From: Halobacillus_A sp043497005
Lineage (GTDB): Bacteria; Bacillota; Bacilli; Bacillales; Halobacillaceae
Direction of reading: 5' to 3'
Assembly (NCBI RefSeq): GCF_043497005.1
Contig: NZ_JBIEKE010000004.1
Coordinates: 142,444-206,443 of the forward strand
Length of the DNA: 64,000 nt
This document shows, piece by piece, positions 50,920-58,636 of the stretch. How positions within the stretch are numbered: the stretch's first letter is position 1; the number at the start of each line of letters is the position of its first letter. Position numbers and translations under genes: made by a program. The notes beneath the pieces are model-generated. The model saw nothing but the letters and a program-made list of their open reading frames with translations. It was not told where the DNA came from and made no database searches.

Positions 50920-50955
50920 ATGCGCAGGGGAGCGTGTTGTGCCCGGCCTGCGCAT
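50920..50955 (-). terminator. Hairpin after glmM
   Basis: ATGCGCAGG (50920-50928) pairs with CCTGCGCAT (50947-50955), and a minus-strand TATTTTAT tail follows. It separates glmM from the glmS ribozyme leader. Confidence 0.65.
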
Positions 50956-50961
50956 AACTTA

Positions 50962-52311
50962 TTACTCTTTCATCCCTAGTTCTTCGTTCACCACTTGCAC
51001 AACTTTTTCAACATATGTTTCACACTGTTCCTCTGTCGGTGCTTCAACCATGATGCGAACAAGAGGTTCAGTTCCAGAAGGTCTCACTAAAACACGCCCG
51101 CTGTCTCCCATTTCTTCTTCCACAGCCTGAATGGCTTCCTGAATACGAGGGTGAGTTTGAACAGCCTGTTTATCTATCACACGTACGTTCTTAAGAACTT
51201 GAGGGAACTTCTCCATCTCGGCTGCTAATTCAGATAGTGGTTTTCCAGTTTCTTTTAAGACATTGACGAGTTGAAGGGCCGTCAACATGCCGTCCCCCGT
51301 CGTGTTATGTTCTAAGAAAATAATGTGACCTGACTGCTCTCCACCAAGGTTATAGCCGCCACGACGCATTTCTTCCATAACGTATCGATCTCCTACAGCC
51401 GTTTTATCACTTTTCATCCCTTGCGCTTCGACCGCTTTATAGAAGCCTAGATTACTCATTACTGTAGATACAACCGTTGAATGATTCAAGGTTCCTTTTT
51501 CATTCATAAATTTAGCACATACATACATAATGCGGTCTCCATCTACTATGTTCCCCTTCTCATCAACAGCGATGAGGCGATCTCCATCCCCATCAAAAGC
51601 AAGACCAATATCAGCTCTCTTATCTTTTACGAGCTGTTGAAGAGCTTCGGGATGAGTAGAACCCACTTCCTTATTAATGTTTAATCCGTCTGGAGAGGAA
51701 CCGATTGAAGAAATATCAGCTTCTAAATCAGCGAATAAATGAGAAGCCAGGGAAGATGTTGCTCCATTTGCACAATCCAATGCAATATGTAAGCCATCAA
51801 AGTCATAGTCCACTGTTTGTTTTAGATGCTGCATATATTTTTGACCACCTTCAAAGTAGTCGTTTATTTGACCCAGATCAGAACCAGAAGGGCGAGGAAG
51901 AGTGTCTTCTTCTGCATCAATCAGTGCTTCAATTTCTTCTTCCTGAGCGTCTGTTAGTTTGAAGCCATCAGGACCGAAAAACTTGATGCCGTTGTCCTCT
52001 ACTGGATTATGAGAAGCAGAAATCATAATGCCTGCTTCAGCTTGCAGAGCTTTCGTCAAATAAGCTACACCAGGGGTAGAGATGACGCCCAGCCTCATCA
52101 CTTCTGCTCCAATTGAAAGAAGTCCAGCTGCTAAAGCTCCTTCAAACATTTCTCCCGAAATACGCGTATCACGCCCGATTAAAATTTTCGGGCGTTCTAT
52201 GTCTTTAGTTAGCACATACCCGCCAAATCGACCTAGTTTAAATGCCAGTTCAGGTGTTAATTCTTTATTGGCTACACCACGGACACCGTCTGTTCCAAAA
52301 TATTTACCCAT
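50962..52311 (-). CDS. glmM: Phosphoglucosamine mutase
   Basis: The 449-residue enzyme has FGTDGVRGVANKELTPE at the start, the phosphoserine loop ISASHNPVEDNGIKFFG, metal loop AFDGDGDRLIAVD, sugar loop GGEQSGHII and phosphate loop RPSGTEPLVRIMVEA. It converts glucosamine 6-phosphate to the 1-phosphate. MGKYFG at 52311 is used as start. Its gene follows cdaA-cdaR, as is usual, and GlmM is known to bind and restrain CdaA in related bacteria. Confidence 0.98.
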   Translation of the reverse strand: MGKYFGTDGVRGVANKELTPELAFKLGRFGGYVLTKDIERPKILIGRDTRISGEMFEGALAAGLLSIGAEVMRLGVISTPGVAYLTKALQAEAGIMISASHNPVEDNGIKFFGPDGFKLTDAQEEEIEALIDAEEDTLPRPSGSDLGQINDYFEGGQKYMQHLKQTVDYDFDGLHIALDCANGATSSLASHLFADLEADISSIGSSPDGLNINKEVGSTHPEALQQLVKDKRADIGLAFDGDGDRLIAVDEKGNIVDGDRIMYVCAKFMNEKGTLNHSTVVSTVMSNLGFYKAVEAQGMKSDKTAVGDRYVMEEMRRGGYNLGGEQSGHIIFLEHNTTGDGMLTALQLVNVLKETGKPLSELAAEMEKFPQVLKNVRVIDKQAVQTHPRIQEAIQAVEEEMGDSGRVLVRPSGTEPLVRIMVEAPTEEQCETYVEKVVQVVNEELGMKE

Positions 52312-52357
52312 TGTAAAAGACCTCTCTTTCATCCTATCTTAATCCATTCGTCACTTT

Positions 52358-53332
52358 TTATTCTAATTCTTCCGTTACTTCTTCTACTTCCACTTCAACT
52401 TCTACTGTTTCAGGATCCACACCTGAAACTTCATCTGGAAGCGGAATATCAACTTCAACCGTCTCATCTTCTGTTACTTCTGATACATCTACAGGAATAT
52501 CTTCAAAATTCTCTATTTCCTCTAACACATCATTCGGACCGCTAATTGTTACACTGTCCGTCTCAGAATTAATAGAATCCACTTCCACTCCCTCTGGAGC
52601 TTCTCCTGCAGGCTCAAAGGATATTGGCACATCCTTTTCTGATCTCGTAATTGGCACAGTGACATCAACAGTCGTGGGATCTAAGAGAACATTTAACTCG
52701 TTTCCTTGTGCATCATACACTTTTACTGGTGCTTCAATATCCTCTAATGTCTCATCAGCTTCCCCGACATCCATAATCGCTTTAACTGAAGCTACTCGAT
52801 CTATGGCAGCGGATGAGCCGGTAATCGTCACTTCACTCGGATCGATTTCAGCTTCGCCGACCGTGTACTCATTTTCTATTTGACTTTCATTAATTAGATC
52901 AATAGTTACCGGGAAGTTTTGACTTTCTTTTTCTTCGATCGTCACTTCCACAACCTGCGGCTCTATACTGACGGATAATTGGTTCGATATGCCGGAATGT
53001 TGAACGGTAACCTCATGCGTGCCAGGGCCTAAATCATTTAGGTCGACAAATGCTGTAAAGTTTTGCTGCCTGACGACAGGAGCTACGGCACTGTTAGGAC
53101 CCTCTACAGAAACGGTTACATTTTGCGGTAACCCGGTTACAACATACTCTTCACTATCAAACTGAACTTCCAGCGGTATATCGTTCATTACTTCTGTTAC
53201 AGAAGAAGTATTGTTGAACCACTGGGAATCACTGTCCATATTATCATCCACATTAATAGATACCCATAAGAGCACAGCTAGAAGCAAAGAGATAATTCGA
53301 ATAAACCATTTATTTTTAAATAAATTATCCAT
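52358..53332 (-). CDS. cdaR: CdaR, YbbR-domain regulator of diadenylate cyclase
   Basis: The 324-residue protein has one N-terminal membrane helix (WFIRIISLLLAVLLWVSINVD) and extracellular YbbR repeats, about three, against four in the longer B. subtilis CdaR. The last 60 residues are extremely acidic (EVEVEVEEVTEELE). It acts on CdaA from outside the membrane. It overlaps cdaA by eight bases. Confidence 0.92.
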   Translation of the reverse strand: MDNLFKNKWFIRIISLLLAVLLWVSINVDDNMDSDSQWFNNTSSVTEVMNDIPLEVQFDSEEYVVTGLPQNVTVSVEGPNSAVAPVVRQQNFTAFVDLNDLGPGTHEVTVQHSGISNQLSVSIEPQVVEVTIEEKESQNFPVTIDLINESQIENEYTVGEAEIDPSEVTITGSSAAIDRVASVKAIMDVGEADETLEDIEAPVKVYDAQGNELNVLLDPTTVDVTVPITRSEKDVPISFEPAGEAPEGVEVDSINSETDSVTISGPNDVLEEIENFEDIPVDVSEVTEDETVEVDIPLPDEVSGVDPETVEVEVEVEEVTEELE

Positions 53333-54143
53333 TCTTTTTCCCCCTCCTATTCCAAGATTTTGCGGCAGGGGTTTTTGAGCTTGAATTAAGCTCGCTTCTT
53401 AAAATATCTTCTAAGGTCTCTTGCTCCAATTGTCTGTGCAGTTCGCCATTTTTAGTACATGAAATTCCGCCTGTTTCTTCTGATACCACTATGGTAACTG
53501 CATCTGTGACTTCACTGATTCCCATAGCTGCCCTATGTCTTGTTCCTAACTCTTTCGAAATAAAAGGACTTTCAGATAAAGGTAAATAACAAGCAGCCGC
53601 GATGATTTTATCATCTTTAAGTATCACAGCACCATCGTGTAATGGTGTATTCGGAATAAATATGTTCGTTAGCAACTCACTTGATAAATGACCGCCTACT
53701 GGTATACCTGTTTCGACATAATCACCCATACCAGTTTCTCTTTCAATCGTGATCAATGCTCCAATCCGGCGCTTCGCCATGTAATTACACGACTTTATAA
53801 TCGCCTGTATCGATTTCTCAGTATCTTCTTCTTCTGCTGTTGTTCGACTAAAAAAGCTTCCTCGACCTAGTTGTTCAAGTGCTCGCCTTAATTCTGGCTG
53901 GAATAATATAATGATAGCGAGGAAACCCCAAGTAATGGCTTGTGACATTAACCACCTAAGCGTGGTCAGTCCGAATAAATTACTCAATAACCATATACCT
54001 AATACAACGAAGATCCCTTTCAACAGCTGAACAGCCTTCGTGCCTTGGATCAGCATAATTAATTTATATACAACAAACCAGACAAGGGCTATATCAATTG
54101 CAATTAGTAGTACGTCTAAAACATCTAGTCCCCCACCAAGCAT
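53325..54143 (-). CDS. cdaA: Membrane diadenylate cyclase CdaA
   Basis: The 272-residue protein has three N-terminal membrane helices and a DisA_N domain with the catalytic DGAVIL and the GTRHRAAMG motif. It makes c-di-AMP from two ATP, which controls potassium and osmolyte homeostasis. ATG 54143 is spaced properly after AAGGAAG; GTG 54149 is too close. It is the head of the cdaA-cdaR-glmM group. Confidence 0.95.
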   Translation of the reverse strand: MLGGGLDVLDVLLIAIDIALVWFVVYKLIMLIQGTKAVQLLKGIFVVLGIWLLSNLFGLTTLRWLMSQAITWGFLAIIILFQPELRRALEQLGRGSFFSRTTAEEEDTEKSIQAIIKSCNYMAKRRIGALITIERETGMGDYVETGIPVGGHLSSELLTNIFIPNTPLHDGAVILKDDKIIAAACYLPLSESPFISKELGTRHRAAMGISEVTDAVTIVVSEETGGISCTKNGELHRQLEQETLEDILRSELNSSSKTPAAKSWNRRGKKNG

Positions 54144-54244
54144 GTTCACACTTCCTTCTAAAGAATTTCTGCTACGTTAAAAATTGCCATAGCCTGTATT
54201 ATTATATCACACTTCCCTTTTTTAAGTGATTTAAAAAAGGATAC

Positions 54245-54280
54245 AAAAAATTAAACCACTGTTACAACCACAGTGGTTTA
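54245..54280 (-). terminator. Terminator after rsiW
   Basis: TAAACCACTG (54252-54261) pairs with CAGTGGTTTA (54271-54280), and an A run on plus gives the minus T tract. It separates sigW-rsiW from cdaA. Confidence 0.85.
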
Positions 54281-54283
54281 TGC

Positions 54284-54928
54284 TTATTCTGCACCAAAAG
54301 AAAAGATGTCCGATACAAAATTCTTCGTATGGTACCACATCCACTCAAATATTTGGTTGACTTCATTCACTTCGCCGCTTGCATATGCTCGGTAATTTTC
54401 ACCATTCAAATCATTTTCCGGATCATCTGTTACGAAGTCTCCATTAATCAGCGTTATATCACCGTCAATTTTACCTTTTACTTTTAAATCGCCATTTCTT
54501 ACAACTAAATCCCCATCAACAGTAACATCTTCCGGCACAATTACGGTATTGTCTTGAATAATCAAATTCTCCTGCTTAGATACAGTAACTTGCTGATCTT
54601 GGTTCCACATAGAAAAGATGCTGCTAAACATAAGAACAAAAAAGATCGCAGCGGCTGTAAAAATAGGGTGACGCTGTAATTTTCTTATAAAGTGATGTCT
54701 CTTCTTCTCTTTCGGAAGATTGGCCATAACGGTAGCTGTAAAATTAGATGGTGCAGAAATAGCACCTGTATCTTTAATTAAAACGATCGAGCGCTTTAAC
54801 TCATGAAAATGATTCTGGCAGGATGGGCAAGCTTGGAGATGGTCACGCAGTCGTCGTTCTTCTTCTTTTTGTAATTCTCCATCTAGATACTTATGCATAA
54901 GCTCTACAGCTTCTTTTTTACAATTCAT
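54284..54928 (-). CDS. rsiW: Anti-sigma-W factor RsiW
   Basis: The 214-residue protein has an N-terminal zinc-finger anti-sigma domain (H-x3-C-x2-C in LRDHLQACPSCQNHF), one membrane helix (HPIFTAAAIFFVLMFSSIFSMW, about 90-110) and an extracellular part. It sequesters SigW until intramembrane proteolysis. The extracellular GDLVVRNGDLKVKGKIDGDITLINGDF stretch is bactofilin/polymer-like. It lies 15 bases after sigW. Confidence 0.93.
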   Translation of the reverse strand: MNCKKEAVELMHKYLDGELQKEEERRLRDHLQACPSCQNHFHELKRSIVLIKDTGAISAPSNFTATVMANLPKEKKRHHFIRKLQRHPIFTAAAIFFVLMFSSIFSMWNQDQQVTVSKQENLIIQDNTVIVPEDVTVDGDLVVRNGDLKVKGKIDGDITLINGDFVTDDPENDLNGENYRAYASGEVNEVNQIFEWMWYHTKNFVSDIFSFGAE

Positions 54929-54943
54929 TCCCTCTCAACTCCT

Positions 54944-55507
54944 TTACACATGTCGAAGCCTTTTCCGCAAGGCTTCCCTGCCCCGGTGAATTCGTGTCTT
55001 CACGGTACCGATTGGAATATCCAGCACTTCAGCTATTTCTTGAAGAGCCAGCTCATCTAAATACCTTAATACGATTACACTTCTATATTTAGGGGGAAGG
55101 GCCAGAATTTCACGGTGAATAAAGCTCTGCAATTCGAGGCTCTCCACCTCTTCTTCCGGCAACGCTTGATCGACGGCTAACTGGGAGTACATATCTAATC
55201 CATTCGTACCTTTAACTTCGGCATCTAAATAGTAATCCGGTTTCTTTTTACGAATTCGATCGATCGTTAAGTTTGTAGCAATGCGATAAAGCCAAGTTGA
55301 AAATTTACGCCGCTCATCAAAACTAGATATGTTTGTATAAGCCCTGATAAATGCTTCCTGAGCAATATCCTCAGCTTCATAGGCATTCCCTACCATCCGA
55401 TAACAAATATGGAACACTTTGTTTTGGTAGAAAGTTACAATATCTTCAAAAGCGGATTGATCCCCTTTTTTGACCTCTTTTATTTTTTTCTTTATCATCG
55501 TTTCCAT
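54944..55507 (-). CDS. sigW: ECF sigma factor SigW
   Basis: The 187-residue protein matches SigW closely: region 2 EAEDIAQEAFIRAY and RKFSTWLYRIATNLTIDRIRKKKPDYYLDAEV, region 4 LPPKYRSVIVLRYLDELALQEIAEVLDIPIGTVKTRIHRGREAL. It directs the envelope-stress regulon. METMIKK at 55507 is used as start, after CGGAGGTAG. The longer frame would run through the promoter. Confidence 0.97.
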   Translation of the reverse strand: METMIKKKIKEVKKGDQSAFEDIVTFYQNKVFHICYRMVGNAYEAEDIAQEAFIRAYTNISSFDERRKFSTWLYRIATNLTIDRIRKKKPDYYLDAEVKGTNGLDMYSQLAVDQALPEEEVESLELQSFIHREILALPPKYRSVIVLRYLDELALQEIAEVLDIPIGTVKTRIHRGREALRKRLRHV

Positions 55508-55542
55508 TTCTCTACCTCCGCTGTTCGTGCGGTTATCACCTA

Positions 55543-55569
55543 TACGTAATCGTACGTAAAAAGGTTTCA
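55543..55569 (-). promoter_or_regulatory. SigW-type autoregulatory promoter
   Basis: On the minus strand, TGAAAC (55569-55564) and CGTA (55546-55543) are 17 bases apart, matching the ECF sigma-W consensus. It lies 36 bases before the sigW start. Confidence 0.88.
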
Positions 55570-55665
55570 AAAAAAATTACATTTTTCTAAAATAGCGTTT
55601 AAACCCTATTAAAAGTGGATATAAAGTAAGAACTGAAAGTTTCTCTCTCAAGGGGTGTAATCATA

Positions 55666-55857
55666 ATGAATGTTGAATTGAAGCTATTAAAAGAAATAGA
55701 AGAGTGTCGGAATGAAATGAACCGTTTAGCTAAACGTTACTCTTTAACTTCTAAACACGTTGTTTATGTAAGCTCTAAATTAGATTATTTATTAAATGAA
55801 TATGAAACGATTAAGCAAAAGGATCAGCAACCTCCCTTTCGTAAGGTTAGCTGCTGA
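55666..55857 (+). CDS. Spo0E-like aspartyl-phosphate phosphatase
   Basis: The 63-residue helical-hairpin protein has the Spo0E signature as SSKLDYLLNEY, with the family SxxxD. Such proteins dephosphorylate Spo0A-P and delay sporulation. GGGGTG precedes the ATG. It converges with arginase with only 16 bases between stops. Confidence 0.85.
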   Translation: MNVELKLLKEIEECRNEMNRLAKRYSLTSKHVVYVSSKLDYLLNEYETIKQKDQQPPFRKVSC

Positions 55858-55873
55858 TATCCGTTTTAAACTT

Positions 55874-56776
55874 CTATAGTAAACTCTCTCCTAACAATGA
55901 ACCCATCAAACCCACAGCCATATTAGCTGTTTTATTCTTTTCATCCAAAATAGGATTTACCTCGACAAACTCTGCAGAGGAAATCATTTTCGATTGAGCA
56001 AGCATTTCCATGGCTAAATGGCTCTCACGATAACTTAACCCACCCATTACCGGCGTTCCTACTCCAGGTGCTTCATTCGGATCTAAACCATCTAAGTCTA
56101 AACTTAAGTGTACACCATCTGTTCTGCCTTTTAAATAATTAATCGACTCTCCCATAACTGCAGGCATCCCCATCTTATCGACTTCATGCATAGTAAATAC
56201 TTGTATTCCTTTTTCTTTAATTAACACTCTTTCTCCTTCGTCTAAAGAGCGGGCACCTATGATCACAATGTTTTCAGGTCTAATCTTCGGGGCATAGCCA
56301 AGAATATTGGTTAATTTCTCATGCCCAATTCCGAGACTAACAGCTAACGGCATCCCATGAATGTTGCCGGATGGAGAACTTTCGCCTGTATTAAGGTCCC
56401 CGTGAGCGTCATACCAAATAACCCCAAGGTTTTCATAATGTTTTGCTACTCCAGCTAAAGTTCCCATGGCGATACTATGATCTCCTCCTAATACAAGAGG
56501 AAAAGCTCCACTCTGTACAACTTGATCAACTTTTTCAGCTAAAAGAATGCTTCCTTCCGCCACTTCTTTTAAATTACGCAGATTATCTACTTTTTCCTGA
56601 TTGTTATGAGTAGGCCGGGCAATTTCAATATCCCCTAAGTCTTCTATATCCAATTTTAGCTGTTCTAAACGATCAATGATACCTGCATAGCGAATAGCAC
56701 TTGGCCCCATGTCTACTCCACGTCTGTTTTGTCCCAAGTCCATAGGTACACCTATAATAGAGATCTTTTGATTCAT
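55874..56776 (-). CDS. rocF: Arginase
   Basis: The 300-residue ureohydrolase has all manganese motifs: GGDHSIAMG, WYDAHGDLNTGESSPSGNIHGMPLA and SLDLDGLDPNEAPGVGTPVMGG. It cleaves arginine to ornithine and urea. In Bacillus it feeds the Roc pathway. Here it is not with rocDE, so it is regulated separately. Confidence 0.96.
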   Translation of the reverse strand: MNQKISIIGVPMDLGQNRRGVDMGPSAIRYAGIIDRLEQLKLDIEDLGDIEIARPTHNNQEKVDNLRNLKEVAEGSILLAEKVDQVVQSGAFPLVLGGDHSIAMGTLAGVAKHYENLGVIWYDAHGDLNTGESSPSGNIHGMPLAVSLGIGHEKLTNILGYAPKIRPENIVIIGARSLDEGERVLIKEKGIQVFTMHEVDKMGMPAVMGESINYLKGRTDGVHLSLDLDGLDPNEAPGVGTPVMGGLSYRESHLAMEMLAQSKMISSAEFVEVNPILDEKNKTANMAVGLMGSLLGESLL

Positions 56777-56864
56777 ATAATAGTTCCTCCTTTTTCAAAC
56801 TATTCTAATTGTAGACGTTTTCAACCTAATGACTCAACTGGACATAATTATGTATATATATACG

Positions 56865-57383
56865 TTATAAAGACCTAAGCAGCCATTTGATGGCTTCATT
56901 AATATCGCTAGCTACATTATGAATAAAAATACCTTCATGGTCCCCCTCTAATTGAAGTAGAGCTTCTTCACCGCTACCTGTTCGGACTAAGATCGTTTTA
57001 CACCCTGCTCGTATACCGGCTTCCATATCTTTTAACCGATCTCCAATAACGAAACATTCATTAAGTTTTAAGTGATAGTCATAACATGCTTCTTCAATCA
57101 TCCCTGCAGCTGGTTTTCTACACCGACATTGGTCTGATGGTTTATGAGGACATAAGTAAACATCATCCATTCCAAACCCTAGCAATTCTTTTCTAAATTG
57201 TTCTCTTGAGGATCTTCCCTCTGAAATGCCAGGCTGATTCGTAAACGAAAATAAAAGAAAGCCACTGTCTTTCAACTTCTTTAAATGTTCTTCTACTCCT
57301 TTATACAACGTAAATTCACCTGGATACTCAATTTGATCTGACCCACCTAAAGTACCATCTCGGTCAATAAATACAGCTCTCAT
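56865..57383 (-). CDS. HAD-IIIA phosphatase, GmhB-like
   Basis: The 172-residue HAD protein has motif I FIDRDGTLGG, motif II SFTNQPGIS, a zinc-type loop CPHKPSDQCRCRKP and motif IV GDRLKDMEAGIRAG. This resembles histidinol-phosphatase/heptose-bisphosphate phosphatases. The substrate is unknown. ATG 57383 follows a run of G; the longer frame enters the upstream terminator. Confidence 0.87.
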   Translation of the reverse strand: MRAVFIDRDGTLGGSDQIEYPGEFTLYKGVEEHLKKLKDSGFLLFSFTNQPGISEGRSSREQFRKELLGFGMDDVYLCPHKPSDQCRCRKPAAGMIEEACYDYHLKLNECFVIGDRLKDMEAGIRAGCKTILVRTGSGEEALLQLEGDHEGIFIHNVASDINEAIKWLLRSL

Positions 57384-57400
57384 AAGTCCCCCCTTACTCA

Positions 57401-57437
57401 AAAAAAGCTGACATCTTTTCATAGATGTCAGCTTTTT
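57401..57437 (-). terminator. Terminator of the tRNA cluster
   Basis: AGCTGACATC (57406-57415) pairs perfectly with GATGTCAGCT (57424-57433), with A/T runs on both sides. It lies 29 bases beyond the last tRNA. Confidence 0.9.
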
Positions 57438-57465
57438 AGTAAATTGTATTTTTAGCTATTATGTA

Positions 57466-57541
57466 TGGTGGAGCCTAGCGGGATCGAACCGCTGACCTCC
57501 TGCGTGCAAAGCAGGCGCTCTCCCAGCTGAGCTAAGGCCCC
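57466..57541 (-). tRNA. tRNA-Ala (TGC)
   Basis: A full cloverleaf can be folded: acceptor GGGGCCT, anticodon arm CCTGC-TTTGCAC-GCAGG, T arm with GTTCGATCC. CCA is encoded. It is the last gene of the cluster in transcription order. Confidence 0.96.
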
Positions 57542-57551
57542 TGGATATATA

Positions 57552-57626
57552 TGGAGCGGGAGACGGGATTCGAACCCGCGACCCCCACCTTGGCAAGGTG
57601 GTGTTCTACCACTGAACTACTCCCGC
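57552..57626 (-). tRNA. tRNA-Gly (GCC)
   Basis: Acceptor GCGGGAG, anticodon arm CCACC-TTGCCAA-GGTGG, T loop TTCGAAT. CCA is encoded. Confidence 0.96.
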
Positions 57627-57692
57627 ACTCAAAATAAGCCAATTTAAGTGAACAGGACAGCGAATATATATGTATAATATCCGCTGTATAAA

Positions 57693-57765
57693 TGAGCCAT
57701 GGAGGGCTCGAACCTCCGACCCTCTGATTAAAAGTCAGATGCTCTACCAGCTGAGCTAATGGCTC
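57693..57765 (-). tRNA. tRNA-Lys (TTT)
   Basis: Acceptor GAGCCAT, anticodon arm TCTGA-CTTTTAA-TCAGA, T loop TTCGAGC. CCA is not encoded, unlike most of its neighbours. Confidence 0.95.
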
Positions 57766-57878
57766 ACAATAAAAATTGTGCTCGTACGTTTGGGTATGAT
57801 GCTCGTCGTGTTGCAAGAACATTCAGTGAAGACTCACTCCTCGCAAGCCTGCGAAGAAGATTATTCATTGAAGCTGGC

Positions 57879-57906
57879 TTGCTCTACCAGCTGAGCTAAT
57901 GGTTCA
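57879..57906 (-). pseudogene. tRNA remnant (5' half, Lys-like)
   Basis: The minus strand carries GAACCATTAGCTCAGCTGG plus TAGAGCA, one base different from the first 26 bases of the adjacent tRNA-Lys. No anticodon or T arm follows. It looks like a truncated duplicate left in the cluster. Confidence 0.8.
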
Positions 57907-57993
57907 TAAAAGACATTTTAACACACTAAAACAGATAGCTTGTTCTTTATTTTAACAAATAAAAAAAGCTATACTATTCAGTAAATATAGAAA

Positions 57994-58068
57994 TGGCTGG
58001 GCTAGCTGGATTCGAACCAGCGCATGACGGTACCAAAAACCGTTGCCTTACCGCTTGGCTATAGCCCA
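57994..58068 (-). tRNA. tRNA-Gln (TTG)
   Basis: Acceptor TGGGCTA, anticodon arm ACGGT-TTTTGGT-ACCGT, T loop TTCGAAT. CCA is encoded. Confidence 0.95.
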
Positions 58069-58126
58069 ATGTTCATTAAGTATTATTAACTTAAAATCTT
58101 AATTTATTCCATCTTTTTTTAAAAAA

Positions 58127-58212
58127 TGGTGGAGGGAGTAGGACTCGAACCTACGAACCCGATGGGAGCGGATTTACAGTCCGCCGCGTTTGGCCAACTT
58201 CGCTATCCCTCC
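58127..58212 (-). tRNA. tRNA-Tyr (GTA)
   Basis: This 86-base class II tRNA has a long variable arm (CCCATCGGG region), anticodon arm GCGGA-CTGTAAA-TCCGC and encoded CCA. Confidence 0.96.
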
Positions 58213-58229
58213 ACTATTTAAAAGGAAAA

Positions 58230-58305
<76 letters not shown>

Positions 58306-58309
58306 AATA

Positions 58310-58385
58310 TGGTGGAGGATGCAGGGCTCGAACCTGCGACCCCTTGCTTGTAAGGCAAGTGCTCTCCCAGCTGAGCTAATCCTCC
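58310..58385 (-). tRNA. tRNA-Val (TAC)
   Basis: Acceptor GGAGGAT, anticodon arm CTTGC-CTTACAA-GCAAG, T loop TTCGAGC. CCA is encoded. Confidence 0.96.
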
Positions 58386-58392
58386 ATATGAG

Positions 58393-58467
58393 TGGTGACC
58401 CGTACGGGATTCGAACCCGTGATACCGCCGTGAAAGGGCGGTGTCTTAACCACTTGACCAACGGGCC
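58393..58467 (-). tRNA. tRNA-Glu (TTC)
   Basis: Acceptor GGCCCGT, anticodon arm CCGCC-CTTTCAC-GGCGG, T loop TTCGAAT. CCA is encoded. It is first in transcription order. Glu-Val-Thr-Tyr-Gln follows the order of a B. subtilis tRNA cluster. Confidence 0.96.
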
Positions 58468-58523
58468 AATCAACAAATTTTTTGTCGTTTTCTTGGTGTT
58501 ACCCGTTCAAACTGACGATTATT

Positions 58524-58553
58524 ATTATATACAATCCAACAGCAAATTGTAAA
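58524..58553 (-). promoter_or_regulatory. Promoter of the tRNA cluster
   Basis: On the minus strand, TTTACA (58553-58548) and TATAAT (58529-58524) are 18 bases apart, about 57 bases before tRNA-Glu. Confidence 0.7.
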
Positions 58554-58596
58554 GAGGAAATTTCAAAGTCTCTATATTCAAAAAATTTAAAAGTAG

Positions 58597-58634
58597 AAAA
58601 GGCTGCTGGAGCGTTAACCCAGCAGCCTTTTAAT
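58597..58634 (-). terminator. Terminator of the subtilase gene
   Basis: AAAAGGCTGCTGG (58597-58609) pairs with CCAGCAGCCTTTT (58619-58631). It lies six bases after the stop and isolates the protease from the tRNA promoter. Confidence 0.88.
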
Positions 58635-58636
58635 GA

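Noticed and set aside
57532..57822. 96-codon frame over the tRNA cluster
   Set aside because: It reads through three tRNA genes. Its peptide (LAQLVEHLTFNQRVGGSSP type) is the usual false translation of tRNA sequence.
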